64,000 bases of DNA from Euptelea pleiosperma (Eukaryota; Streptophyta; Magnoliopsida; Ranunculales; Eupteleaceae), in assembly GCA_035048495.1 (NCBI GenBank), contig CM068546.1:37342674-37406673 (forward strand), read 5' to 3'. This document shows, piece by piece, positions 25,314-37,500 of this stretch (within the stretch, counting starts at the first letter, position 1; each line of letters starts with the position of its first letter). The notes beneath the pieces were generated by a model that made no database searches, was not told the DNA's origin, and saw nothing but the letters and a program-made list of their open reading frames with translations. Made by a program: the position numbers and the translations under genes.

Positions 25314-26640
25314 AAAAACAAAAACGGGTTTCACGCCTACAATGCGCTAGTGGGCGCAGTATACAAGGAGGAGCCGAATATGACCATTGACGTATATTTT
25401 ATAATGTAGACTCGTAAAATAAATCAAGTTGGCCTATAGGTGTGAATTGCTTGAGTTAGAGAATGACTTAACGTAGACGAATGGGTACACTGATGACTAG
25501 GAAAATGAAATCTTTGTCCCATCAGAGTTGGAGCTCCTTAGGGTTGACTCTATCATACGAATATCGAGGATCATCTTAGTATGGATCTTAAGGAGAATGT
25601 ACTCCTCAGGAGTACTACTTGAACACTTCTGTGTTTCTTTTTCTTTTTTTTCTTTTTGGGGGGGTAAACAAACACGAGGGACACAAATGGATTTAAATAA
25701 TATATACTCTTTGTTAGATGGAGGAGATGGTGTTAGGTGCCACACAACTTGACCTTTGAAATTTAGATGTACCGGAAATAAGTAGCTATTTGAGTGTTTT
25801 ATCAAAAATGCCCCTCCCTTTCAATGAAAATAACGAAATTGCAATTTGGTCTTGGTGGGCCCAAGCCCATGACAATATCTCCATAAATGGTTTTGTTGTC
25901 ATGTGAAAGCAATAGGAGTGATTCCTGACTTTGGATTCAAGCATTTTTTTTTTTTTTTTTTTAAGATATTAAAAAACCAATAGCTAGAAATCATATGTGA
26001 AGCTGACCATGGGATGGACTAAATATTCATACGGCCAGTGGGCCCAAATAAAAAAATGCACGACCTTGGGCCATTCAACGACAGTGTGGAGAGTCATTTC
26101 CACCAAATTTTTACCTCCTTTACAAGTGCATTGGCGTGTGAGGGCTGTCGATTAATTTGACTTTGACCTTGTACTCATGTGGAATTGCTAAAATAATTGG
26201 TTTTTTTTTTTAATTGTGGGGTATTTTTAATTTGCTTTGACATGGAAAAGAAGATAATTTTTTTTTAAAAGAATTGAGTGATTGACTTACCATAAACATA
26301 AATATGATAAAATGACTAACAAGCCTAAGGGGGGCGTTTGGGAACGAGAAGTAAAAGTCCTGCTACTTGTAGTAGAAGTTACTAGTTGATTTTTTACCTC
26401 CAAAAAAGTCATAAAAATTAAAAGCGTCAAGAAGCATTCTAATTTTTGAGAAGTAATTTCTCTTAGAAGTTAAAAGCTAAAAAATTTAGCTTCAGATGTA
26501 AGTTAGTTTTTAACTTTTCAAAAGTTAAAATATGAAATACATCCAAACTAACTTTTTGGCTTATAAAAGTGCCCAATTTTTTTTAAGGATATTATTGATA
26601 TCAAATTTAAAAATAAATTGGTATCTTGTTTTTGATATGT
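24610..26640. other. Spacer with homopolymers, no gene seen
   Basis: Includes A runs near 24950 and 25280-25312 and T runs near 25650 and 25945. About 25950-26130 is half of a miniature-element arm (gctgaccatgggatggac, gccagtgggcccaaat). The segment from about 26330 (gggggcgtttgggaacgaga) resembles the start of a common plant hAT MITE, but I could not find its other end. Confidence 0.45.
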
Positions 26641-26675
26641 GGGCCTGTTTTTAAGGAGATCAGTAACTCAGTTAA

Positions 26676-26745
26676 GGTAAGTTTTGAACCCAGGTCTACG
26701 GTATCATCACCCACAAACTTTACCAACTGAGCAAGTTGGCACCTT
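26676..26745 (-). repeat. tRNA-derived SINE-like repeat
   Basis: The minus strand reads ccaacttgctcagttggtaa (a good internal A box, tgctcagttgg) and then ccgtagacctgggttcaaaa (B box ggttcaaaact) about 35 bases later. This is a tRNA-like polymerase III promoter layout. A related copy at 43100-43165 shares gatacc.tagacct.ggttcaaaact. The acceptor stem is not paired, so it is not a working tRNA gene. Confidence 0.6.
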
Positions 26746-26874
26746 CGTATCTCAACTAATAACTAATTAAAGTCTTAAACTTTATTTTTTTTAAAAATTT
26801 TTAATCCTAAGTTTGTATGCATTGATATTTGGCATAATTTGGAAACCCACTCACCTACTTTTAAAAATATTATA

Positions 26875-26878
<4 letters not shown>

Positions 26879-26915
<37 letters not shown>
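26879..26915. repeat. (ATT)n microsatellite
   Basis: About twelve uninterrupted ATT units, beside a LINE-tail-like fragment. Confidence 0.9.
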
Positions 26916-27125
26916 CATAAGCCTTTTCCTAACGGTATGGGGTTGGCTAAAAGAATCTTGTTCTTCCAATCATCCTTTCTAAATCCATCATCACTTTTAT
27001 TATAGCAAGCTTCTTAAAAAAAATTCGCTAAGAATCTCACTCTATGTCTATTAATTCAGATCTTTTCATTGCCCCTTTTAAGCCCTTTGACTTGCACATT
27101 CCTCCTTAACGGTGTGGTTCTTTAG
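26905..27125. repeat. Dispersed repeat 'catcat...ccttatccca...ggggttggcta', copy 1
   Basis: Shares cataagccttttcctaacgg, atggggttggcta, gaatcttgttc and ccctttgacttgcacattcc with copies at 38262-38860 and 49926-51660. I believe this is the tail of a plant non-LTR (RTE-like) element, but that class is from memory of similar repeats and not from coding sequence here. Confidence 0.55.
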
Positions 27126-28190
27126 AAAAGGGGAGGCCGGACAAATTTTTAAGGCATTGTCGGACCATGTGCATATATAATCTTCTTTTTACATGTCGTT
27201 ATTTTCGTGGTGTGAATCAGAACAATGTAGCTAATGGACATGAAAGAGCATGTATCATGGGTGTTGACATTGACCGAAAAATCCCCTTAAAATGACCTAT
27301 GTACAGCGGAAAATTTCAACTAGTTGGAAGGACTTGATAATGGTGGAGCAAATCCAACCTGAGGTCAATTTCTCCCCTGTGGTGCTGTAGGGAGCATAAA
27401 AATGTGCCATGTGTGACACTCCTTCTGGCCCACTCACCCATGAATGATTTGCTTTCCCCTGGATGGCCCTACACACAAAAAATCAGCCTGATTGGTGATA
27501 TCTAGCCATTCGATATTACTCGAATCCAATGGCTAAAAATCAACTCATGAAAAACACTCAAATCCAGCGGCTATGAATCATCAATCAGACTAAATTTTGA
27601 AGTATAGATCCGGCAAGGGTCAGTCAATCATATATTCATGGGTCAGTGGGTTTGAAAAGTCTGCCAAAATGGTGCGTTTTTATGCACCCCATACGGCACA
27701 GGCAAAAAATTAATGGTAACGGTGGACCTCTGGTGAGTGGTCAATTGGACAAAGGTGGGCCCTCTTTTAGGTCCATTGGCAATGTGAACCATGGGATATT
27801 ATGAGTCAAACCAATGATCTAGGAGAATAACGGTCTGAATAACTGAGTGCTTGGGAACGAGACTAACACCAATTGTTCGCACAATGAGATGTCGACATTA
27901 CCAATTAACTAGTGGAAGGCAGGTAAGAGAGAGAAAGTGGGTTTGAACTTTGAAGAGTGAGAAAACGGTGTGTGAGAGGTTTCACTTTACTAGTAGTAAG
28001 TGGAAATCGTTTTGGAGAGAGACCGGGAGAGTGGGAATCTTTGAGAAGGAACAGTTTTGAGATAGTTGAGGGTATTTTTGGTATTTAATTATAAATATCG
28101 TATCTTTTTAAGGGTGATTCCATGGGCATCCCACGTCATGTCAGCTCAGAATGCTGACAAGACAAATTTTCTGATGGTCGGCCCATCGGA
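27126..28190. other. Spacer with one decayed miniature element
   Basis: About 27390-27700 holds inverted arms (gtgcataaaaa-type ends, tggcccactcacccatgaat inverted near 27630). No gene seen. Confidence 0.5.
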
Positions 28191-28195
28191 GCCCA

Positions 28196-28640
28196 CGAGT
28201 AAGACTTGCCTGACCACCCACAATATAAGACACGTGGAAATTTATTAGAGGGCACTGAACGTATAGATGTTTGACCAATCCCTAAGTGGACCTACAACCA
28301 AAAATCAGATTGATTAGTGGTTTCAAACCTTTGGATCTTTGTACGGAAATAATGGTAAATAATGCTCAAATTCCTACGGTTAAAATCAACCAACGAGAAT
28401 GACTTCAACTAACACTTAGAAATCACTGATCAGGTTGATTTTAAGTTTGTAGGTCCACCAAAGGATTGGCCAAACATCTATACAGTCAGTATCTCTAATA
28501 AATTTTCACCTGACTTATATTGTGGGTGGTCAGGTAGCTACTTGACCACGGTGGTTTGTAGGTCCACATAGGGATTGGCCAAACATTCATACGGTCAGAG
28601 TCCTCTAAGAGTGTGCCATGGCTCATATTGACGTGTTTAC
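28196..28640. mobile_element. Miniature Mutator-like element with a second partial copy
   Basis: The left arm starts gagtaagacttgcctgacca at 28198 and is inverted near 28520-28545 (gggtggtcaggtagctactt). It is followed directly by a half arm of another copy (tttgtaggtccacataggga, aaacattcatacggtcagag). Borders are disrupted. Confidence 0.6.
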
Positions 28641-29005
28641 ACAAAAACAAAACAAAGTCTATGACATGCAAAAAGTGAACAATTCTTTTACGGTTTTACC
28701 CTTCCAGTTCCTTTTATAATAATAAAGATTAATTTCGTTAATTAGTTACGGTGACGATAACAAAAGGAATGCTAACAATAAGTGGTACACGTCAGGTTCC
28801 CATAATAAGGGGCTGTCAACATCTGAAGGTGTTTCGGTAATTAAGATGTCTCCAATTAAGTGGGAGCGTTTGTTATACGGCGTTGTTGATGCTGTTTGTC
28901 TTTGAAAAACTTAAGCCGCTCTATTTGAAAGCGAGCTTGGATGGAACAACGAATTATACAAACGTCACACCATTTTAGAATGACTTTCATCTATATAATA
29001 AATCA

Positions 29006-29146
29006 TGGTTTGCAGTCTTGGCCGATCCCATTCCCGTGTAGTCCGTGTGTAATCCGGATCAGGATCGACCTCCACCGATCAGAATTATATTGGGGTTTTC
29101 TCACAAAGATCGTTCAGATTTCTGATCCCGAGACTTTGAACCATGA
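29006..29146. mobile_element. hAT-like miniature element, catggtt family, copy 1
   Basis: Starts catggtttgcagtcttggcc and ends gagactttgaaccatg. Shares aatccggatcaggatcga and ttggggttttctcacaaaga with the copy at 30880-31051. A TSD is not clear here. Confidence 0.55.
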
Positions 29147-29999
29147 CTACAATGCATATACATAATGGGATTGACAGCCACCGATCCATCCAATCTCGGG
29201 TTGCTTTGTACTGTTCCTTAAGGGGGCCTCACAGCCTGAGATATGGATTTGTTGGATCGGACCGATCGAACCTTTGATGTCGAGATCATCCATGACCCAT
29301 GAAATCGTTAACGTTATGTAACAACACGTTATAATTTTGTGTTAGTTCCAAGTCTTTGTTCATTATTATCTCTTTCCCTTTCATGTTGAGGGCCTGAGGG
29401 GCACTGAAAAGAAGTGAGGCGTGTGTTGTCACGATTATAAATGTGTAACACATTGAATAAATTGCCACTATTATGATGCTGACACTTTTCTACCGTTTCT
29501 AGGGCATTACTTGCTTGCTTTTAAGATGAGATCTTCTACGCCCGACTTTCCGTGCTCATTTGTCACGTGCACATGAGACAGAGAGAAACAAGGGTTAGGT
29601 TCAGGAGACACAAATTTTGACACCAATTTTGGTGTACCCAGATGAAAGATAAATCAATGGATGATTTTTCATATAGATCTTCCCTACAAAAAAAAAAAAT
29701 CATCTCATTCTAAAATATCTGACCACATCAAATGTGGGTTTCAAGTTAATGGTAAAAAAATAGACGGTCCATAATTCTTCAACTTGTAAACCATATTGGA
29801 ATGATTTGAATTTTTGTGAGGGTGACCTCCTCACCATCACCATAGTGGCCATCTCACCAAAAATCATCCCATTCCAAAACTTCTAATTTATATATTGGCC
29901 TGCCCCCGCTAGGTGTGAAATTTTGTGTCAAAATTTGTGTCCCCTGATCTGACCTTATAAACGAAAAGATAACGTGGCTAACCAGATGGAGAAAAAATT
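29147..29999. other. Spacer, no gene seen
   Basis: No coding or RNA feature. The segment 29600-29940 has a weak internal inverted arrangement (caccaattttggtgtaccca against tgtgaaattttgtgtcaa), probably degenerate. Confidence 0.4.
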
Positions 30000-30137
30000 C
30001 GCTAGCCCAGGGGACTTCCCAAAATGCCTGACAAGTACCCCTTTTTAACCCGCTGAGTTAAGGGGTTGGGGGTACTTGTCAGACATTTTGGGTGGGGAGA
30101 TTTCAAAGTTTGATGTCCCCTGGGGCCAGCGACTGTT
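30000..30137. repeat. Inverted repeat of the 'GGGGACTT...GGCCAGCGA' family, copy 2
   Basis: The left end cgctagcccaggggactt is matched inversely by gatgtcccctggggccagcg. The inner pair is aaaatgcctgacaagtaccc with gggtacttgtcagacatttt. This is the best-preserved copy of the short family also at 8057 and 45226. Confidence 0.75.
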
Positions 30138-30879
30138 CTCCAACCAGATCGTCGCCTCCTAACATGCGCAACTTGATCCTTACACATTAAAACCAAGGGA
30201 TCCTTCTAACATGGGCCGGCAGACAATGGTTCTGTAAAATATAAGGCATTTTGTTTTATATGAAGGTGGATAGGATCCTCTCTTCAGAGCTGGCTCTACC
30301 TTAAGGCCATTAAGGCAGTTGCCTAAGGCCCTTCGATGAGAGAAGGCCCCCAACCCAGGTCCTACTAACCACATGGATCTTTAGCCCATCCCTTATTGGA
30401 TATACAAACCAAAAATCAACCTGATTGATTATCTCTAGTCATAAATTTTAGCACTTTTTAGGACATGATTCTAGCCATTGGATTCAAGCATGTTTTGTGT
30501 GTAGTAAATCCAATGGCTAGAAATCATCAATCAAACTGATTTTTACATGACACGTTTCTCTTGAATGCGTAGAAAAATTGGAAAGTTTTTTTATATGTAG
30601 TGCTGTGGAAGAATTCAGTTTTGCTCAAGGACACCTTTGCACCGTGGGATACCCAACAAGACTATATCACTATTTAAGAAAAAAAAAAAGTGTTGTTAGG
30701 GTATCTGACGGAGAAGAGGCGTATTTAAGCAAAAGTAGGCTTGTTGTGGAACCATACGAGGAGCTACCATTTAAAATGCAACTTTGCAGTTGGCTTCTTA
30801 GACTGGGAGTTACTCAGTGGAGCCTACTGATTAAATGGTCAGATTAGTTTGCACCTGCACCACATTTATTATAGAGAAG

Positions 30880-31051
30880 TGTGGTTCGAAGTCTCAGCCG
30901 ATCCCGGTCTTGATCGGGGTGAGGATTGGGTGATCCGGATCAGAATCAACAACCGCCGATCTGATTAGTATTGGGGTTTTTTCGCCAAGATCGTTCAGAC
31001 CAGGATTAGTGGCCACCAATCCAGCCTCTGATCCCGAGAATTCGAACCATG
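30880..31051. mobile_element. hAT-like miniature element, catggtt family, copy 2, perfect 8-bp TSD
   Basis: 172 bp, from tgtggttcgaagtctcagcc to gagaattcgaaccatg. The exact 8-bp TSD tagagaag lies at 30872-30879 and 31052-31059. The left terminal CA has mutated to TG, judged from sister copies that begin catggtt. Confidence 0.8.
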
Positions 31052-31059
31052 TAGAGAAG

Positions 31060-31824
31060 TGATTTTTTCAATGAGCTTTTTACCTCTTCCAATCAACATT
31101 TTCTTACACCCACTACAAAAACTAAAAAACTAGTCACCTTAGGTCAGAAGGCCAATTATTTTGGGTTTTTCTTCTAAACGGCTGCTTAGTGCCTTAGGTG
31201 CTATGGAGCCCACGGTAGTGATTTACCGCTGGCTGTGGGCTCCTTATTTGTAAGAGTTGTAGATTGAAATATGAGTATTTTCCTTTATGTTGATTCACAA
31301 ATGCTAACACAACTGTGCTGCTCGAAGTCAACCATTGAGGAGGTGAACGGCTGGAGCGTCCGACGACGGCGTATGGCCAACAAGTTTATCGTCGACATCA
31401 AGGGAGAGGGTAGCTCTCAACCCTCACAAACCCAAGAGGAAGAGACGATATTAGAAATGGGGTGCTCCTTTCACAAACCCTCATTTAAGTTAGGACATTT
31501 TTTCGTCCAAAAGAATGAATGAGTGGGTGCTTTTGGAATTTTTAGGGTGCAAATAGAATTTCCCACTTGCATTTTAACAAAGATGATTAGAATCATCTGA
31601 GTGCTCTTGATTAAATGATTTGATAGCTATGACCCATATTAGGTACTAGGTACATTTACCCTTAAGAAACCTCTTGTTATTAGCAGTATTAGCATTACCA
31701 TTATCCCCAATGGCTGCCTGTCAGTGTCCGTTGGTCCAAACCGCTGATGGTTCTTGGTATGCACCTCACACAAATCACAAGGGAATATCCTATTGGGGAT
31801 GTTTGGTTTGAAAATCAAGTTGTG
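31060..31824. other. Spacer, no gene seen
   Basis: The 83-residue frame near 31271 has no recognisable motif and no supporting context. Nothing is called. Confidence 0.4.
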
Positions 31825-32198
31825 AAGAAAATTTTGATCCTAACATTTTTTGATCCAGCATCCAAGCCACACCTAAAATGCCACATGGCATACGCTTAGA
31901 GATCACTGACTATACAGATGTTTGAACTTTGAACCATCCTTAGGTGGACCTGCATACCAAAAATCAGCCTCATTGATGGTCTCTAAAAATTTGATTCGAG
32001 TCTTTTTGCCGGTTCATTTTCAACCATGGGATTCGAGCATTATTTTGGGGTACTAATCAGGCTGATTTTTGGTATGCAGTTCCACCTCGGAATGGTTCAA
32101 ACATGCACGGTCAATGATCTCTAAGAGTTTGCCACATGGCGTTTTTAAGTGTAGCCCCGCCGCCCGGATCAAAAAATGTCACCATCAAAATTTTTCTC
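31825..32198. mobile_element. Miniature Mutator-like element, perfect 9-bp TSD
   Basis: 374 bp. The left end aagaaaattttgatcctaac is inverted at the right (caaaatttttctc), with the inner pair cattttttgatcc and ggatcaaaaaatg. The exact 9-bp TSD caagttgtg lies at 31816-31824 and 32199-32207. The central block ctgatttttggtatgca is shared with the gagtaaaac-type elements, which links the families. Confidence 0.88.
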
Positions 32199-32459
32199 CA
32201 AGTTGTGGGGCAACCGATTTAAACCCGAAATCATCCAAAAATAATTAGTTTTCACTTGCACAAGTTACGTGGGTGGAGTGGATAACTTCGAAACTCGTCG
32301 CCAAACACTCATTCACGTTACCTAAATTGTCTGGCGTCCTCCTCTGCGCATGTTAGCGTCGTGGGCTTACAGCATCCATTCTCCCCTGCCGTGGCAGTTT
32401 AGTAGTTGTAGTTCCTTCAAAGGTCATTAATAGTTCCCTTGTTCAACATTTTTTATAAC

Positions 32460-32864
32460 GAAAAAGATGTAACAAGGTATGCCTGAAACTGTTCCAATTG
32501 CGGAAGCACGATTTTTGTTACTCACCACTGTCATTTGGGCTCACTGACTGCATGGATGTTTATCCCACCCCTAGGTGGATATACACACCAAAAATCACCC
32601 AGATTGCTAATCTATTACCATTAGATTTTAACACTTCTTAGGACTTTTTTATGGCGTTCTTATAGCCGTTGAATGCAACCATTTTTTGAGTACTAAAACC
32701 AACGGCTAAAAATCATTAAACGAGCTGATTTTTGGTATAAATGTCTATTAAGGGTTGGTCTAAACATCCATGTGGTCAGTGGGCCCAGATGGCAGTGGTG
32801 ACTACCCAAAATGCCGCTTCCGCAAATGAAAAGATCTCAGGTATACCTTGTTACATCACGACCC
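32460..32864. mobile_element. Miniature element, gatgtaacaagg type, upstream of ACLB
   Basis: About 405 bp with near-terminal inverted repeats gatgtaacaaggtat and ataccttgttacatc, and an inner pair around gcggaagc/gcttccgc. The flanks ttttataac (32451-32459) and ttttataat (32865-32873) are a 9-bp TSD with one change. The same family lies at 43406-43808 on the other side of ACLB. Its right end is 219 bases from the ACLB TATA box. Confidence 0.82.
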
Positions 32865-33083
32865 TTTTATAATTAGAGATAATTAAAGTTTTCAATTTTT
32901 GTAAAAAAAAATTGTCAACCCACCTTCGGATCCACCTACCACCCACCAACGCCCTTCTTTCGTTTTTCCCTCTGAATTTCTTCGCTATGAAATCAAACAG
33001 TCGTGAACTAACTAACATACGCCACGTGACTAACTCACTCTCTCTGCTCGCCCTCGGTAGCTGGACTGTATTCGTCCTCTCTC

Positions 33084-33092
33084 TATATAAAG
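33084..33092 (+). promoter_or_regulatory. Probable TATA box of ACLB
   Basis: tatataaag within a CT-rich stretch (gtcctctctctatataaagc). Transcription would start near 33115. A CT-rich 5' UTR follows, then a donor site at 33185. Confidence 0.65.
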
Positions 33093-33184
33093 CCTTTCCT
33101 CTCCTTCGGAGATTCCTGCATTCGTTTGCCTCCATCTTTTATCTCTGTTCGTTCGAACACACGAGGCCGCTGTTTTCGATTCAG

Positions 33185-34560
33185 GTAGATTCTCCATCTT
33201 TTCTCCCGATTCCGGATTCGCGTTGACGAATTTGTGAATTTTAATCCATTTTGGTCCGAGATCTGTTTTTTTCCCTTAGAATTGTTGGTGTTTCTCGCGA
33301 CTTCAGGTTGGGATCGAGAGTTTCTTGTTTTTGAATTGAATACGCTTTGCAAGATTTGATCTTCTTGTTCCTTTTTTATCTTTTTGATTTAATGTATAGA
33401 TTTGAGTTGTTTTGGTGAAGATTTTCGTCTTAATCAAGTTTTTTAGTGCGAGATCCGGTATCTTGATTAGGATAGGGAGGTTTTAAGTGTTGGAATCCGT
33501 TCTTCTGTTGTAATTTGAATTGGATACGAGTTGACTCTTCTCTGAAATGCGTGACTAGATTTGATCTGCTAATGCTTTCCGTGTTTTGGCGGGAAAGTTT
33601 AAGATCCAGTAACCACGAGATTGGTGTATTTTGGCTATCATTGTGGCTTTTGTGTAGTAAAATTTAGTTTTTTTGGCTGTTCGTATGGATTGTTCCTCTG
33701 TTCCTTTTTGTCAGCTTTATTATCAAAAGAAGCTGTTCATCCGCGATTTAATGAAGAAAAATGATGCTATCATCCTGTGGACGACTTCCTCGATTGTCCT
33801 AGGTGGTGTTATCTTGTTTTTCATATTCGAATCATTGATTGACGTTGATCCAGTTTTCTGTGGTTTCATAGTGTCTCAATTGAAGTGACTACCACTTCCA
33901 TTGAGAATGCTTTAGCTGTTCTTCCTTAAATGTTAAACATTTGACGATCTGCATCTTACCAATTGTATGCCAGGTTTTGAACATTTACTGCTTTTAAATG
34001 CAATGTCAAATTCACAAAATTTGATATTTAGCTCTAGTCAATTGATTCCATCGACAGGACGAGACATTTTACGTTGTGAAAGAGTGTCGTTTCATTTGCC
34101 GCTTCATTTCATAGCTAAACTGGCATTGTCTTTTTGGGTTCTGCCCTCTTTTCCATTACACTTCTGTATATAGATGATGGTCTTTTGTTCGGAGGTCTCC
34201 TCGACCTCCCGCTCTTGCTTCGTTGTACTCTTCTTTTATATATTATATATTTTAACCTTATAAAAAAAAAACCTATTGATCTGATTCAAGCTTGCAGTGC
34301 TGGTGAACAAGTCAAAAAATTAAACCGATAATATCCACATAATCTAGAGATGTATTTTTTTTTTTTTTAACTTTTCTTATTTAAATAACCCCAAAAGAGA
34401 ACAATATTTTGATCAGACATGCTATGCTAGCTCTTGCAACCCGCTTAAACGGCCTCTTTGAGGGAACTCAATTGAAGTCTAATCTTATTATTTAAGGTTG
34501 ATTTCTGTAGTTATGAACCCTGTTCTCAACATTGAAAGCTAACATGACATCTGTTTGCAG
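33185..34560 (+). other. Intron in the 5' UTR of ACLB
   Basis: Inferred 1376-bp intron between gattcag|gtagattc and tgtttgcag|gtttttctg. The downstream exon begins 25 bases before the ATG at 34586, and nothing coding lies between the TATA box and 34560. The 5' third is T- and TG-rich, as in leader introns of highly expressed plant genes. A cDNA would settle the exact ends. Confidence 0.65.
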
Positions 34561-34585
34561 GTTTTTCTGAGTTCCTTTGTACATC

Positions 34586-37500
34586 ATGGCTACGGGACAA
34601 CTATTCTCCCGGACCACACAAGCGCTATTCTATAACTACAAGCAACTTCCCATCCAACGGATGCTTGATTTTGACTTCCTTTGTGGTGTGTATAGCTTTC
34701 TTCTTGTTTCTAATGGACCTAATGTAGTCATTGGATGGGCATTTCATGTTAACGTATGATTTCCAGGGCGGGAAACACCTTCTGTTGCTGGAATTATTAA
34801 CCCGGGTGCTGAGGGATTTCAGAAGCTCTTTTTCGGTCAGGAGGAAATCGCCATACCAGTTCATTCAGCGTGCGCTTCTCTTCTCCCTTTCCGTTTATTT
34901 CTTTACTTTCCATGGTTCGAATTAAAATTATTGGGGTCTGTAAGCATGGTTCTAACATAGTAGATTTTCTGTGAGTTTGACTAGAAAATGTCTTGACCCA
35001 TATTGAGTTTGAGATGAGACTAGTTGGTTATGTTACATTGCCCTCTTCCTGCAGTGGTCAACTTGGTTAACTATTTCTTTTGATTTTTCTCTACCCCCAC
35101 CATATATCTCTTTTTTCTTTTCTATATCATTATTGATAAAAAAATAGGAAAAAAAAAAAAAAACCTCAAGTCTTCTTGTTATTATCATGGTTCAAAGTAT
35201 CATTCCATTTCAGAACATCTCAACCAAGACGTCTCAGTTTCATGAGTGACTTGAACAATAAATTGGGGGTTTATATGGGTTCGTCTCGGTTTATCAGACC
35301 ATCGCATCGTACTGCCTTGGATGAGACATCTTATTTTCCAATTGGCCAAGACATAACTCGAGGCTGAGACTTTAAACCATGATTATTATTAAATAATTTG
35401 AAATACGTTCATTGTGTTAAATTGATATATTTTGGGATATTTTATTGTTTAGTGTTGGGAATGAAATGATATGAGTCATATGACTTAAATCTATTAGGTT
35501 CTATTCTTCTGGTGGGGCTATACACCTCTATTATACTTTAGGTCGCATGAAGTTTAACCTAAAGGATTTTCTACCTTTAGGTTAAAGTGGTTGTTATTGG
35601 CTTTTTTGTAAAGGAATAACCATGGATCAAGCCTTGGGATTCCTTTTCATCTTTCAAAAGGAAAAAAAGGTCATGATGTAGTTACAACTTACAATACACC
35701 TTACATTTTATACTGTATTTTTTTTAATTATTTCAAATAGATCAAGTCAAAATGTGTGTGACAAGGGTCATGACGCAGTTACAAGTGAGGCTGCTACCTT
35801 CATTAACAGCACCTTGTTGAGTCTAATTTGTTTAATCCTTTTCTTATACATTTTCTGAACTTTAAGTCTCTCATCTCCTTTACGATATTTCTGCAGCATT
35901 GAAGCAGCTTGTGCTGCACATCCAACTGCTGATGTTTTTATCAACTTCGCATCATTTAGAAGGTCAGTTCTCATTTTTATACTATTGGGCTAAAGTGCAA
36001 AAGTTCTCCATTGTACACTGAGCAGTCATTTCATTTGATATATTTTCAGTGCGGCTGCTTCTTCCATGGCTGCTCTCAAACAGCCAACTATTAGAGTTGT
36101 AGCTATAATAGCTGAAGGTGTTCCAGAGTCAGATACCAAGCAGTTGATTGCATATGCAAAGGCAAATAATAAGGTGAGGGAAAATTATGCAAAATTACTG
36201 GATGTGTCATGTGGGAATCTTTTTAAGTTTAATAACTTGTGTATGTACTATATATCATATCCCAATAATATGAAAAAGAGAATGGCCAAACAATAAGATC
36301 TTATCTTGATCATGGATTGATCTTTCTTCAGAATTTTACTGCTGCTGTTTATTTATAGTCCATATCTGATCTTGATACTGATGGATTTTCCAGGTTGTTA
36401 TTGGCCCTGCTACTGTTGGAGGCATTCAAGCTGGAGCCTTTAAGATTGGTGACACTGCTGGAACGATTGACAATATAATCCAATGCAAGCTGTACCGCCC
36501 TGGATCTGTTGGATTTGTGTCCAAATCTGTACGTATTGCCATATCTTTTTCCTTTCTGTGCATTTCACCCTACAATTAATGGGATCCACTTTTAATGTTT
36601 TTAAGAAAGCATTCAGAATGAGCCGTACTGCGTGAGGTTGTAATTTGCTAACTATTTTACTAGCATTGCATTTATGGGTTGCATATAGGTATGATGACGA
36701 TGATGATGATACTGATATGCCCTCATTAAAGATATTCTTGGAGTCTTCAAATTTAGGTCTGACATAAAGTTGGGTTCTTTCATTCACACTGGATCTATAG
36801 TTTTGTAATCTTGAGAAGCTCATAAGTTTCTTCCGTAAATAAATATTAGACATCTATCTATGGTTTACAACCATACTTGACGTCCAAAATCTTGCTACTC
36901 AGCTCTTGAATAACCTGTTCTTGTCAGGAATGTGCTGCTTCACTTTAGGCCAAGCTATTTTTAAGTCATGACCGATTTAGTGCAATTCAACTCTAATGTA
37001 GTGTGGTATGTCACTGTATCTAATACTAATTTAATGAGCTTCTATAATAATCCTGTGCAACGTGTCCCACCATTTGAAATTTTGAATTAAATGAGATGAT
37101 CATAACCATCCCAGGGTAGGACCACCAAATGGTGGGCTTTAACCCCATCGATATGTCATGTTCACCAACGTATCCAGTTGTAAAGGTGATTTCCATTTTA
37201 ATACTCAAACTATAGATTTAGCTTTGTTTTGAGCATTGAAGCCTATTCTCTTGTGGTATGTCATGTAACAGAGTGGTGGTTAACAATATTTGTTTGCAGT
37301 TTGGTGAACTATTCAGAGCATAAAGTTTGTTTTGCAATTGCAGGGTGGCATGTCCAATGAACTTTACAACACAATTGCACGTGTAACAGATGGACTATAT
37401 GAAGGTGCCTACATCATTATGGCCATTGTTATCTTCTTGTCTGCCTACCTTTATGCAGATTTGGGGTTTGACTAAATTTTGACGAACTTTGAAATTTGCC

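Noticed and set aside
30578..30847. 89-residue plus-strand frame
   Set aside because: Length is expected by chance and no motif is recognisable; no repeat or conserved neighbour supports it.
31271..31522. 83-residue plus-strand frame with mixed composition
   Set aside because: No family resemblance, no promoter or splice context, and it lies among transposon debris.
32912..33226. 104-residue frame over the ACLB promoter and leader
   Set aside because: It spans the TATA box and the CT-rich leader, which explains its Ser/Leu/Phe-rich composition.
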